Shown here: piece after piece, positions 38,201-48,190 of the stretch
Position numbering within the stretch: position 1 is the first letter of the stretch
Layout of the letters: the number at the start of each line of letters is the position of its first letter
From: Epiperipatus broadwayi
Taxonomy: Eukaryota > Onychophora > Udeonychophora > Euonychophora > Peripatidae
DNA length: 64,000 bases
Assembly: GCA_028023455.1 (NCBI GenBank)
Contig: JAQFVV010012442.1
Location: 2,826,903 to 2,890,902 of the forward strand
Reading direction: 5' to 3'
The notes under the pieces: model-generated
Told to the model about the DNA's origin: nothing
The model's input: the letters and a program-made list of their open reading frames with translations, nothing else
Database searches by the model: none
Position numbers and translations under genes: made by a program

Positions 38201-40089
38201 GAACAAAAAACTTTTGGAGATCTGGGAGTTATTCTGATATTACTTATAGAAGGCTAGAAGAATGATTCACAATCCTGCAGCATGAGTGGATATTCATTAG
38301 AATGAAAAAATATTAAAGAAATGTCAGATAAAAACTAAATATTTATTCTGGTGGATTCACTGGCTTGACCTAATTAATAATGACCAAGGATTGGGAAAAA
38401 ATGAGTATCAAAGTTAGAAAAATACATAAATAATAAAAATAATAAATTTTAATTCATAAAGAACTTAAGTTTTTGAAAATGTCAAAACAAGTTATAACCA
38501 ATGACAATTCCCCTGATTATGTCTACTTTATTATTGTGACAAACCCAACTTGTAAGTTTGTAAAATAGAGCAGAGCATGACAAAAATAAATATGTAAAGA
38601 TAAAAAGTTTTGTGGAATTAATAATGATAAAAAATAATGTAAATAAATCCCTATCAAATGTAAAAAAAAAGTTAAATTAAGATTGAGATGTGTGTGAGTA
38701 TTTGGGGCAAAGAGATGAACTTCAGGTCAGATTTGGGTTGGATTAAGCCTTTTCTTGCAGTGACTTTTTTCTAGAGATGGGTATGTGTCAGTAGAGAATG
38801 TTCTGCCAATGTAATAATAAATCTGGAAGAAAATTTTCAGTAGCTAAAGTTGAATGGGCAGTAGAAGTAATCCTGCCATTCGCAGCCTTAAAGTCCATGT
38901 TCATGATCCGTTGTGCACAAAAATGCCCATGCTGTAGTCATGACCTCCGCAACAAATTAAAAGTTGGTTTAATCAACACAAAATCGATCTGTGTGTTGTA
39001 TCTCTCTTGATATTACCATTTATTGTTTAATAGTGAAAGACAAACTGACATATACTTTGAAAAATAAGTAAAGTTATGAAAAATGCTGAAATTAAAGTAG
39101 TAAAGGGATTGACACATTAACAATAAAGAACTAATTTTGATGTAATTAGAATGAAAAAAATAGGTAATAAAAATATAGTAATTATAAAAATAGAAATAAA
39201 ATGAATTGATAGCATGGGTGAAATCTTGAACAGGTGCAAAGTCAGAATATATAAAAAGCTGAAACCCCCTATTGTTACTATTTAGACAGTTCAGATGATT
39301 TAGATTAATAAGATTGTTCAAGAAGATTATCCACATAATTTTATAGAAGATAGTTAAATAAATGAATATACAAATAAGATAGTTGACCAGTAATTTAACC
39401 ACGGACAGCCTGTAGCAGTGAACAAAATCTATAAGCAGCTGAAACAATGAAGTTCAGCATAATAAAATAATTATTTTATGTCATGTCAAGATAGAAATGT
39501 GTTGTTAGAGAAAATATGGGCATTAATTCATTTTTCTTCCACTCATCTGCTGTGTGCTAATATCCAGATGAAGTAGTATTACTCTGACTTGCCTTTTCCC
39601 AATGTTTGAACCTGCCATAACATATCCCTTGATATAGCCCACACTATAGAATGTGGAGCAAAGAAGAAGCATCACAAGACTAAAAACATATGCATACCAT
39701 GAATCAGTCCAGATCAGAATACAGGGTGATCACTCATATGAAAAAATCCAGAGTCTGTACAAAATACTACGTAAATATATTCATTGACGTCATTAATAGA
39801 AATTTTGAATCCTTAATATCAATATTAAACTTTTAAATTTTATTTTAAATTGAACTATATCGTTTAGAAGTATTCATATTTTATTTTTTGTTTTAAATAG
39901 ACCTTATTATTTATGTTGTATTAATTAATAAATTTGTTGTAAATTATTCATGTCATTTTACATTTCTTGCTTAATTTAATTACGAGTAAATAGACCATTT
40001 TATTTAAATATTCTGTAATGCCGATCTCACGTTTTAATTTGCTAGTCATGGGTCAAGAACTTGAAGCATATTAACATTATTTCTTGGGT
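38201..40089. other. Unassigned sequence with one Cys-rich open patch
   Basis: Mostly AT-rich. A less AT-rich patch at 38,690-39,010 contains a 70-codon plus-strand frame (38,798-39,010) with a Cys-rich stretch (MFCQCNNKSG; KCPCCSHDLRNKLK). No known domain is evident and no transcript signals stand out. The remaining sequence shows nothing I can name. Confidence 0.4.
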
Positions 40090-40475
40090 CTAGTCTAGTT
40101 GACCAGATGGTGCCCTAAGATTTAAACCCATTATAAATATTCCCATGAGATGTTTCACATTTCATGCAGCCCGAGAGAGTTACCTCGGTCTGAAAAATTG
40201 ATCATCCATTTAATATTTGTATTTAATCTCGATCTGACCAGGTGTATGATTAATATATGAATATTAATCATGTTTACCCCTCTGGTAAAGGAACAGGATT
40301 GGAAATTACTATGATTAATGATAAATTAAGAGCTAATAACTCAAATTATAAATGTCAAAAGAAAAAAATAGTAATAAGAAACAGGTAAAGTTTTTGTTAC
40401 AAACTCATAAATCCAATTACAAACTTTACTTCAGATATTTAAAAAGTCTGCAAAAGAGGGATTCCATTATGTATA
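40090..40475. mobile_element. Half copy of foldback element FB-A
   Basis: The stretch aligns in order with the centre and one arm of 35,528-36,233: GATTTAAACCCA, GAGATGTTTCACATTT, GCAGCCCGAGAGA, ACCTCGGTCTG, GTATGATTAATAT and AAGAGCTAATAACT (about 40,110-40,340). It continues to a terminal TCTGCAAAAGAGGGATTCC (40,447-40,465). The opposite arm is missing. Confidence 0.72.
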
Positions 40476-40596
40476 TAATTCAAAACTGCCTAACACTATA
40501 CTAGTAATAAAGAAAATACAAAATCGTAAAACAATACAATTCTAGATAACACTTGGATTTTATTTAGTATTGTATTGTTTGTTTTGTATGTATATA

Positions 40597-41596
40597 TATA
40601 TAAGAAGTATTTTGCGGGTTCATCCGTGTTAAAAAATTTAAATATTGATATACCAACATTTTGACTTGATCACACAAGACATTCACTGGGTGGAAAAAAG
40701 GTAGAAAGACGCTTGTAGAGACACTACAACTTTCCATGAATTGTGAATTACACTGTTTATTCACCAACTTATCTGTACTATTTATAAAATATGACTCCTT
40801 AATGTTTCTTTTTTTTAAATCATTTTCCACATGCAAAACAAAAACACTATCAAAGCAAAATTCCCCACTACAAATACCTATCTGCAGAATAACGTAACTT
40901 ATTATATAATAATTCATGCTCCCAAACTCTCTTTTTTAATGCACATTTAGAGTCCCTGATGTAACTATATCTACCACTTTATATATAATATTACATTCAT
41001 CAATTTTATCAAGACAATGTTTTTCATTAATAACTAATCCTCCATTATTCATTTTTTTCTTTTCTGCATTATCTCTTCTCCATCTATTTTTAAACTTATA
41101 TAGAGCATAGAAAATATTTTTCTACTATATCTCACTTCCAATAAATCATTAACATATCTTTTAACATTAGCCATTTTATGACTCTGAAATTTATAGAAAC
41201 TATCAGTTGTAAAAAGAAATGTTCTAAAACCAGTTAATTTATAGGTAAGTGAAACATGTGAATTTGGATTATAACTTCTCTACTTTATCAGAGTTTGAAC
41301 AAATTAAATCTAGATATATTATCATATTGTCACTATCACCAGAAGTAATAGTCCAGGTTAATCCATCAATATCATTTAACTCAATAAATAGTTTTTGCAC
41401 TATCATATTTGCTCCTACAATAAGAATATTATCCACATACCTGAAGTAACTTTTAACACCCATCAATAAATATTCTCTTAAAATATTTTCTTCCTAATAT
41501 GACAATACATAACTACATTTAATTGCTGAAACAGGAAAACCTATGGTTCAATCTTCATCCAACATATACAACTGATCTTCCAAGACAATTGAAATA
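40597..41596 (-). pseudogene. Penelope-like element P2 fragment: RT palm end to 3' end
   Basis: The minus-strand remnant is 5'-truncated at about 41,596, where a DNA transposon adjoins. It carries SYVLSY-like and LLMGVKSYFRYVDNILIVG (near 41,410-41,460; the catalytic YVDD is YVDN), then ANMIVQKLFIELNDIDGLTWTI (near 41,340-41,400). It ends with the post-nuclease block CFDSVFVLHVENDLKKRNIK and SYFINSTDKLVNKQ (40,760-40,870). Between them the nuclease itself is mostly lost. It belongs to the same lineage as P3 and P4. The last 130 bases (40,597-40,730) match the 3' end of P1, although P1 has a different RT. Confidence 0.83.
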
Positions 41597-42482
41597 AAAC
41601 AACTAAACCTGGGTCTCATTTTCTGCGGTATATAGGTTCCTCAGAAAATGTGTACAAAAGAAATCACACAAAAGGAGACTTAACTTACCTTGAAAAATGG
41701 GGGATAGGTTCTGTAATTTTCAGAAATTGCATAAAAGCAAAGCAACAAGAAAAAAATACTTTAAAATTTGCATTAAAAAATAAGAAAACAAAGTATGACT
41801 AATAAAAAATTTAAAGTATTTGAAAAAACTTAATACAAGATAAATTTTTTATTAACTAGAGTATTTAATTTTACATTTTCATACACATTTTAATCATTAC
41901 TGCTATTTGACAATATGTGTTTGTTTGTGAACTGGTAAAAAATCAGATTCATGATGTGATGTACAACTAGCTCCACTTTCAGTCTTCTGCTGTGTTAATG
42001 GTTTTCTCTTTCTATATTAAAAAAATTAGATCACAATCAAAACAAAAAAGATTATACATTATCATTAGAAAGATTATTTTCAGTTTACAAAATCATTAAA
42101 ATCTTCATTATTTATTTTAACAATCTAAAAATTCTTTTTTTTTTTTGTTATATCTAACAAAATACATTTTAAAAGTTTAAAATTTTTGAATATTTATTGC
42201 AATATTTTTATACATAAGTATAAATTTTTATTATTATTTACTCATTAGTATAACTAAGTTATTTGCATAAAAGGTAAAATTCTAAATACAGATTCAGCCT
42301 ATATCATGTTAGCTAATATAACATTATATTTAAAAAAAGTATTTCAAGTCAAAATAAGTTATTAATAATTTAAATTTTTTGATATTTAATAAGTATAGTG
42401 AAATATGAAAAATATTAAGAAGAAACATTAATCACATAACTTCAAAATCATATTAAAATAATCCACATAAAACTAGACCAAG
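41597..42482. mobile_element. Non-autonomous DNA transposon with terminal inverted repeats, copy 2 (inverted)
   Basis: Reverse complement of the element at 3817-4760 along most of its length. Matching blocks include TCTCATTTT and CGGTATATA at its low end, GTACAACTAGCTCCA (near 41,961-41,975), AGACTGAAA-like, and AAATAATCCACATAAAA at the other end. The terminal repeats are worn. It lacks the 4343-4441 insertion of copy 1, so it shows the ancestral state at that site. It adjoins PLE P2. Confidence 0.7.
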
Positions 42483-42493
42483 ATGCATATAAA

Positions 42494-42621
42494 AATAAAT
42501 ATTTTCTTTATTGAACCAGGTTTTGCCCTATAGCATGAAAACTAAACATTTATTATTTTTATTTAATAGTTTATTTTTTAATAGGGCAAAAACTGGTTCA
42601 ATAAAAAAAATATTTATTACT
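42494..42621. repeat. Hairpin-forming inverted repeat
   Basis: AAATAAATATTTTCTTTATT through GAACCAGGTTTTGCCCTAT (about 42,494-42,533) pairs with ATAGGGCAAAAACTGGTTC and following bases (about 42,582-42,620). The loop is about 48 bases. It is a small MITE-like hairpin next to the end of the DNA transposon. Confidence 0.7.
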
Positions 42622-42879
42622 TTTATATAATTCTTTTATTTCAATTGTGTTGGAACCATTATTAATTAATGAAAACAATATTATGGACAAATTTCTGTTT
42701 GACTGTTGTTTAAGAACTGATCTTCAACCATAGCTATGAAATTCTGATCAATAAATAATAATTAATCCCTCACAAATATACAATAATACTTGTACACTAT
42801 TTTTTGTGTAAAACTTAATGAATAATATTAATAGATTGCTTTCTTTTTATTGAACCATATAATTCTGCTCCATCCAATG

Positions 42880-42993
42880 TCATATTTTATAAGTAGTACA
42901 GATACGGTGTTGAATAAACAGTATAATTGTATTAGTGTTCACAAATTATGGAATGTTGGCTATTCACAAGGTGACATTACTATTGTATAAGTT
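42880..42993 (+). pseudogene. Penelope-like element 3' end of an upstream tandem copy (P3a)
   Basis: The frame SYFISSTDTVLNKQYN, followed by residues ending GDITIV and a stop at 42,988-42,990, matches the C-terminus found at 40,770-40,800 (P2) and 45,385-45,460 (P3). Only the last 35 or so codons are present. It stands directly upstream of PLE copy P3 on the same strand, which is the partial head-to-tail arrangement typical of Penelope-like elements. Confidence 0.65.
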
Positions 42994-43355
42994 TAACGAG
43001 TTTTAAATATTATTGTATTGCTTCTTATGATGGTGGAAAACGTCATAAGCTGGCTATGGCAAATGGAATTATTATTTCATTTTATATAGTCATTTTTAAT
43101 TATGTAGAATTATTCTTGTGGATTTTGTTTATTATATTTACATCACTTGATATTACATAGTTTATCTAGACTTTCTACAGGCTGGTATAGTAATATGGTT
43201 GTTCCATGGTTATTGAGTTGAACGATTTAATAATTTTTTTCAGGGAATGGAATTTTTAAAACTCTGTTAAAGCAGTAATGTTTATCCGAACTTTGTTGTG
43301 TAAAAATGCATGGTGTAAATGGACTTAAAATAGTAATTAATAAAGTTAAATAATT
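42994..43355 (+). other. Inter-copy region of the PLE array (possible 5' UTR or pLTR)
   Basis: This region separates the 3' end of one PLE from the recognisable start of the next. It holds TAATTTTTTTCAG at about 43,231-43,243, a good splice-acceptor-like site; Penelope elements are known to carry an intron in this region. I cannot tell whether the site is used. No other copy of this stretch was found in the window. Confidence 0.4.
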
Positions 43356-45465
43356 AATTATTACTGAAGTGATAAATTCACGCTATCAAATATTAAAATT
43401 AATGTAAAAATATAAGACTGTTTTAGAAAAATTTATTTGCGATAATGAATTTGAAAATTGGCTGGCTTTTAAAAATAATTTTGATTCTTATAATTTTTTT
43501 TTACAACGGAAGATTGATGCGTAAATATAACAATTTTTTATAGCATAATAAACAATTTCCACAAAAGACTGCTTTTAAAAAAAAGGAATGTAATATAATG
43601 AATTTAATTGATAAGCCTTTGGATTTGTTTGCCGATTCAGTTTTGGAAAAAGGAATAAAGTTTGTTGGCGGCCCTATTAAAAACTATAAAATGGAGATTA
43701 TTGCAGCAATAGAAAGCACTTACGAGATGCATAATGCTCAGAGGAGGTGATTTCTAAAATATCTTCGTTGAGTATTTCTAATGTAAAATGTGATGTTTCA
43801 TGATATAAGCAAATTAATTTAATAAGAAAACATTATCAGACAATATTATTACATGTATTAAAAAAGATAAAGAAGAAAGATCACGATTGTTGTATAAAAA
43901 TTTATATAGAAGAAAAGTTCATGAGCAAATTGAAAAATTGAAATTTTAAATTGATAAATACTTATTCTATTGATACAGTAAGATTGAAGTTTATTAATGA
44001 TATACTTAAGCCATATTTAAATAAATTGTTTGATAGGAAGTTGTACCTATCATTTTATCCATCAGCTGCAAATATGACGTGGATTTTTGGAAATTTAAAA
44101 ATGCATAAAGAAAAGTTACCTATGAAACTGATGTTGGATTTTGGAAGATGTATGAATTATTATGCAGCAGTATTTGTTGGAAATGATTGCAAGATGAATT
44201 GGGATTTGGTGATTATACACTTGGGTTTTCATTTGATTTAGTTAAAAAGATTGGAAATATTGTTTCAGATGATGACGATGAATTAATTCCATTGGATATT
44301 GCATAATTATATGGTTCAATAAAAAAAAAGAAATCTATTAATATTATCTATCAAGTTTTATATGAAGAAAGAAAGTAAATGTTTCATCAAATGTTTGTGA
44401 AGGATTTATTATTTATTGATCAGAATTTGATGGCTACATTTGAAAATTGGTTGAATGTGATGGATGAAGATTGGTGTATGGGTTTGTCTGTTTCAGCTAT
44501 TATATATAGTTATATGTTATCATATTATGAAGAGAGGATTTTAAAAGAATATTTCTTGATGGGTATTAAAAGTTATTTTAGGTATGCGATGGATGTACTG
44601 TTGGAGCAAATATGATAGTGCAAAAACTAATTATTAAATTAAATGATATTAATTGATTAATGTGGACTATTACTTCTGAAGATAATGAGAATAGGATAAA
44701 ATATCTGGATTTAGTGTTATGGAGAGAAGGCAATAAAATTAACAATAAAATGGTGTTAAAAGAATTATCCTTTAGAGGAGTTGCACATCCAAATTCAAAT
44801 GTTTTACGTATCTATAAATTAGGTGGTTTTAGAATACTTCTTTCCAGAAATGATGTTTTCGGTAAATTTCAGAGTGATAAAATGGCTAATGTTGAAAGAT
44901 ATGCTAATGATTTATTGGAGGTGAATATAGTAGAAAAATATTTGATGAGCACTAAAGTTTAGAAATATATGGAAAAGAGATACTATGGAAAAGAAATGTG
45001 ATAGCATTGCCATATATAAATGATATTGTGTGAAATAAGATTACATTATTGGTATCTGCTGATTTTAATACTGCATTTAAAGTTGGTTGCAAATACTGGA
45101 AGGTTAATTATTAATGAAAAAGATTGTATTGATAAAATCAACAAATGTAATATTATATAAAAAGTGGTATGTCATTGTGGATATAGTTACATTGAGGAGA
45201 CTAAATGTGCATTAATAAAAATAGATTGGGAGCACCAATTATTATATAGTCAGTTGAGTTATTCTGCACATAAATATAAGTCTGTTTTTTCAGAACATGC
45301 TGTAATTTGTAGTAGGAAATCATGCATTGATAGTGATCTTGTTTCACATGTGGAAAATGAATTGAAAAAAAAAAGTGAGGTGTGATATTTTATAAATAGT
45401 ACAGATAAAATGTTGAATAAACTCTGTAATTTGTAGTAGTATTCAGAATTTATGGCAATTTGGCC
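43356..45465 (+). pseudogene. Penelope-like element P3: N-terminal region, RT and GIY-YIG endonuclease
   Basis: This is the longest PLE copy here. A broken N-terminal part (43,356-43,950) leads into VRLKFINDILKPYLNKLFDR and MTWIFGNLKMHKEKLPMKL (43,951-44,160). Then come LMLDFGRCMNYYAAVFVG, LVKKIGNIVSDDDDELIPLD (near 44,240-44,300) and LYGSIKKKK. The next blocks are LSVSAIIYSYMLSYYEERIL (near 44,490) and SYFRYAMDVLLE (near 44,570), where the YVDD-type box is deleted or altered. The block WTITSEDNENRIKYLDLVLW (44,660-44,720) follows. The GIY-YIG part reads VVCHCGYSYIEETK (near 45,165; the usual YIGET is YIEET) and EHAVICSRKSC (near 45,295). It ends at (CA)n-(TA)n. Frameshifts at several points make it inactive. 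Confidence 0.88.
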
Positions 45466-45469
45466 ATTA

Positions 45470-45481
45470 CACACACACACA

Positions 45482-45572
<91 letters not shown>
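45470..45572. repeat. (CA)n-(TA)n compound microsatellite
   Basis: CA repeats (about 45,470-45,512) pass into TA runs to about 45,572, directly after PLE P3. Confidence 0.96.
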
Positions 45573-45574
<2 letters not shown>

Positions 45575-45591
45575 GTCCATTAATTAAAGCA

Positions 45592-46025
45592 AAATTGTAA
45601 TTATAATAAAAATAATAAATTTAATGGTAAAAAACTATTATAAACAATCCTAAAATCTGCAGAAGTACTTTTGGTTAATATCTTAAACCTACCTCAACTG
45701 CCATTAAATTAAAAAGCCAAAAAAAAATCAAAGCAGAAGCAAACATCATCAATTCAAATCCCACAAATCTCCTATTTTAATGTTAGCAGCTTGTCTATTT
45801 ATTAAAGAAATTTTATTCCTATTTATAAAAATCGCCTTCTTATTTTTTATTTATTGTGATTTCTCTCTTCATGAATAATTTTTTACCCTTTGTTTTTTTT
45901 TTTTTTAATTTAATGGCAGTTGAGGCAGATTTAAGAAATTAACCTAAAGTACTTCTGCAGATTTAATGATTGTTTATAATAGTTTATTACCATTAAATTT
46001 ATTATTTTTATTATAATTATATATA
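45592..46025. mobile_element. MITE-like element with about 130-bp inverted repeats, upstream of the secreted-peptide gene
   Basis: The left arm (about 45,592-45,727) and right arm (about 45,893-46,022) are close reverse complements: AATAATAAATTTAATGGTAA, ACTATTATAAACAATC, ATCTGCAGAAGTACTTT and CCTCAACTGCCATTAAATT all pair. The centre is about 165 bases and has no open frame. Its right end lies about 185 bases before the start codon of the peptide gene, so it is in that gene's promoter or first intron. Confidence 0.82.
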
Positions 46026-46191
46026 TACAACACAACATCCAAATATTAATAAAACAATAGAATATTCATACTTTTTTGTTAAAACAATATATACACAGAA
46101 AGACAAAGAGAGAGAGGAAGATAATTAGTTTTAATAAGATGATGTGTTTATAATAGTCATTTATTAAGCATTCAATTATTACATTATTATT

Positions 46192-46206
46192 ATTATTATT
46201 TTTAGA
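46192..46206 (+). other. Likely splice acceptor before the secreted-peptide start codon
   Basis: A T-rich (ATT)n tract ends TATTTTTAG at about 46,198-46,206, six bases before the ATG at 46,212. This is a standard metazoan 3' splice site. It implies an upstream 5' UTR exon that I cannot place. Without RNA data an unspliced gene remains possible. Confidence 0.5.
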
Positions 46207-46211
46207 ACATA

Positions 46212-46412
46212 ATGAAAGCTTTAATCATTTGTTGCTTATTGGCTTTGCTCTGCATTGCCTATGCTGAACCTATTCGGGAAATGAAACTTATTAAAGAAAT
46301 TGCATGTGGTGTATTTGGATGCAACAATCCAGCTCCTGCACCTCCAGTTGTATATGCTCCACCTTCTGTTGTCTATGATAATCCTGGTGATGTTGTCTAC
46401 ACATCTGGTTAA
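46212..46412 (+). CDS. Small secreted peptide (66 residues), family not recognised
   Basis: The ATG has an acceptable animal context (AACATAATGA). The first 18 residues, MKALIICCLLALLCIAYA, are a textbook signal peptide with a probable cut after AYA. The mature part would be 48 residues. It has an amphipathic start (EPIREMKLIKEIA), a single Cys pair in CGVFGC that could close a small ring, then Pro-Ala (NPAPAPP) and three VVY-type repeats (PPVVYAPP, PSVVYDNP, DVVYTSG). This suggests an extracellular, possibly cuticular, salivary or defence peptide; the function is inference only. Codon composition is less AT-rich than its surroundings. A splice acceptor stands just before the ATG, and overlapping AATAAA signals start six bases after the stop. 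It is the only intact gene-like unit in the window. Confidence 0.75.
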   Translation: MKALIICCLLALLCIAYAEPIREMKLIKEIACGVFGCNNPAPAPPVVYAPPSVVYDNPGDVVYTSG

Positions 46413-46417
46413 ACAAA

Positions 46418-46427
46418 AATAAATAAA
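46418..46427 (+). terminator. Overlapping AATAAA polyadenylation signals
   Basis: AATAAA at 46,418-46,423 and again at 46,422-46,427, just after the stop at 46,410-46,412. This would give a 3' UTR of only about 25-40 bases. A T-rich stretch lies about 30 bases further on. Confidence 0.6.
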
Positions 46428-46519
46428 ATTCTCTAAATGAAAATTGCATGATCTATTTATTTTTATAGTTAAATTTTTTATTAACTTCAGAATAATTATA
46501 CAATGGTCCTAAGCATTCC

Positions 46520-46795
46520 ATCTTTAGATTTGTGGAGTGGATTGAAGCATGTCCATTAAAGTATGAGAATTTGATACCTTAGTTTATATCTGAGCATATA
46601 TAGCATATATGTGTAGAGATGGTAATCTGAACCAACTGATGATTGCTGTTTTAGCATGAAATATGCACATTGGTGATTATTTATATTTTCAACATATATG
46701 TGTTCAGGTGTATCAGTATTATGAGAAAGAGTGGAGAGTGGTGGATTGTGTGAAAGTCTGTGCTCATATACCCTATATATTAAAATATATAAGTA
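46520..46795 (+). repeat. Dispersed repeat R1, second long copy
   Basis: Aligns with 11,860-12,122 through nearly its whole length: GATTTGTGGAGTG, AAGTATGAG, TATATCTGAGCA, ATATGTGTAGAGATGGTAATCTG, TGATGATTGCTG, TTGGTGATTATTTAT and GTGAAAGTCTGTGCTCATA. Non-coding. It lies just 3' of the secreted-peptide gene. Confidence 0.8.
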
Positions 46796-46837
46796 ATAAA
46801 ATATTTAAAGTAATTTATGAATAATATTTTTGAAGTA

Positions 46838-47215
46838 TATATATATATGAAAAACAAAAAAAAACAAGTTAAAAACTTGCTAATGCTTGTATTTATGTCA
46901 ACAGATGGTGTTCTACCAAAAACACCATCAAGCACTTGTTTACATAAACGTCAGAGCATGCATTCACTATCTCTAACTTTAATTCCACTTTCAGGTCATG
47001 ATTTCAAGCTATTTTCTATCGTCAGTGAAAGACAGGAATTTCAGTTTCTAAAATTCCTGTCTTTCACTGACGATAGCAAATAGCTTGAAATCATGATCTG
47101 AAAGTGGAATTAAAGTTAAAGATAGTGAATGCATGCTCTGACGTTTATGTAAACAAACGCTTGACGGTGTTTTTGGTAGAACACCATCTGTTGACATATA
47201 TATATATATATATAC
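46838..47215. mobile_element. Palindromic element PAL-1 with (TA)n borders
   Basis: The stretch 46,896-47,196 is an almost perfect palindrome of 301 bases (arms about 145, centre near 47,046), starting TGTCAACAGATGGTGTTCTA. The two strands therefore encode nearly the same open frame (MSTDGVLPKTPSS...), which is a geometric consequence and not evidence for a protein. Its left flank (46,838-46,895: AAAACAAGTTAAAAACTTGC) recurs inverted at 57,217-57,262 next to PAL-2, so the mobile unit is larger than the palindrome. TA runs lie at both ends. Confidence 0.85.
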
Positions 47216-47216
47216 A

Positions 47217-47849
47217 CACACAACATTTTTGCAAAGGAGAGATTGGATTCTATCCGTTTTTAACACCTTGTGGAAAATTGCAGTCATAAGCATATGCCCA
47301 TAAGATACATAAAAGAAGTATGATCCTTGAGATGCACATTTTTGTTGAAAAAAAAACTCATCAGTTGACCCAAGTCACAGTCTCTTATGCATATGTTTAT
47401 CATTTTTCAGAACATATAGATAGTGAATGACAGAAACATTATTTATTAAGTGGATAAACTCTAGACTAATAAAAATTACTAATGTGAAGGACTTTGTTTC
47501 ACCACTGAGTCATATGCAAATATCAGTTGTAATAATCTAAATACAATTTTTTTATTTTAATGATGTTGAGACCAATTAACGTTCATTATTTATCTTTTAC
47601 ATTAAAATGATTACAATAAATCACAATAAATATGGGTCAAGCAGAACAAAACATAAATATAGATAATGTCCAATGACTTTGTATTACAAATCTGTTGCCT
47701 AAATACTTTACATGTTCTTAAAAATACACATCAAATACAAAATGTAGTCACAAACGCTCACAACACAGAAAACAATATAAAATATCATAAGTAATATATA
47801 AGAATATATCCTGTAAGAGCATGTTAATGGTTGTAAACAAGTTTGTTTT
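47217..47849. other. Unassigned AT-rich sequence
   Basis: No gene or repeat could be named here. Confidence 0.5.
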
Positions 47850-48103
47850 TAATTATTTTTTTATGATAAATGCTGCAAGAGAACGCATTCAAAATATTTA
47901 TCCAGAAATCCCTGTATCCTGAAACTGGTTTTGAGCTAATGGCTGACATCAGTAAAAGATAGGACTTCCATGTCCTATATTCAAAATATAAACTCAAGAC
48001 CAGCATTTATGTAATACTTAATTATTAGGTACTGAAATTTTAGACATCTATATGTCTTCAAATCCAGCTATCCAACATAAATAGCTAATGGGATGGAACT
48101 AAA

Positions 48104-48105
<2 letters not shown>
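47850..48105 (-). repeat. Dispersed repeat R3, partial copy
   Basis: Blocks TTTTGAGCTAATGGCTGACATCAG, GACCAGCATTTATG and TCTTCAAATCCAGCTA follow the order of R3 at 34,960-35,130. The start (TTTTTTATGATAAATGCTGC) also matches 22,063-22,085. Confidence 0.65.
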
Positions 48106-48143
<38 letters not shown>

Positions 48144-48190
48144 TATATATATATATATATACAATATATATATATATATATATATATATT
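48106..48190. repeat. (TA)n microsatellite
   Basis: Interrupted TA arrays follow the R3 copy. Confidence 0.95.

Noticed and set aside
39013-39447. Minus-strand 144-codon frame rich in Tyr, Phe and Ile
   Set aside because: Composition is what AT-rich sequence gives by chance; no domain pattern and no start or splice context.
45259-45510. Minus-strand Cys-Val repeat protein
   Set aside because: Translation of the (CA)n microsatellite running into antisense PLE sequence.
46817-47293. Matching proteins on both strands (MSTDGVLPKTPSS...)
   Set aside because: A geometric result of the near-perfect palindrome; no start context, transcript signal or domain supports a protein.
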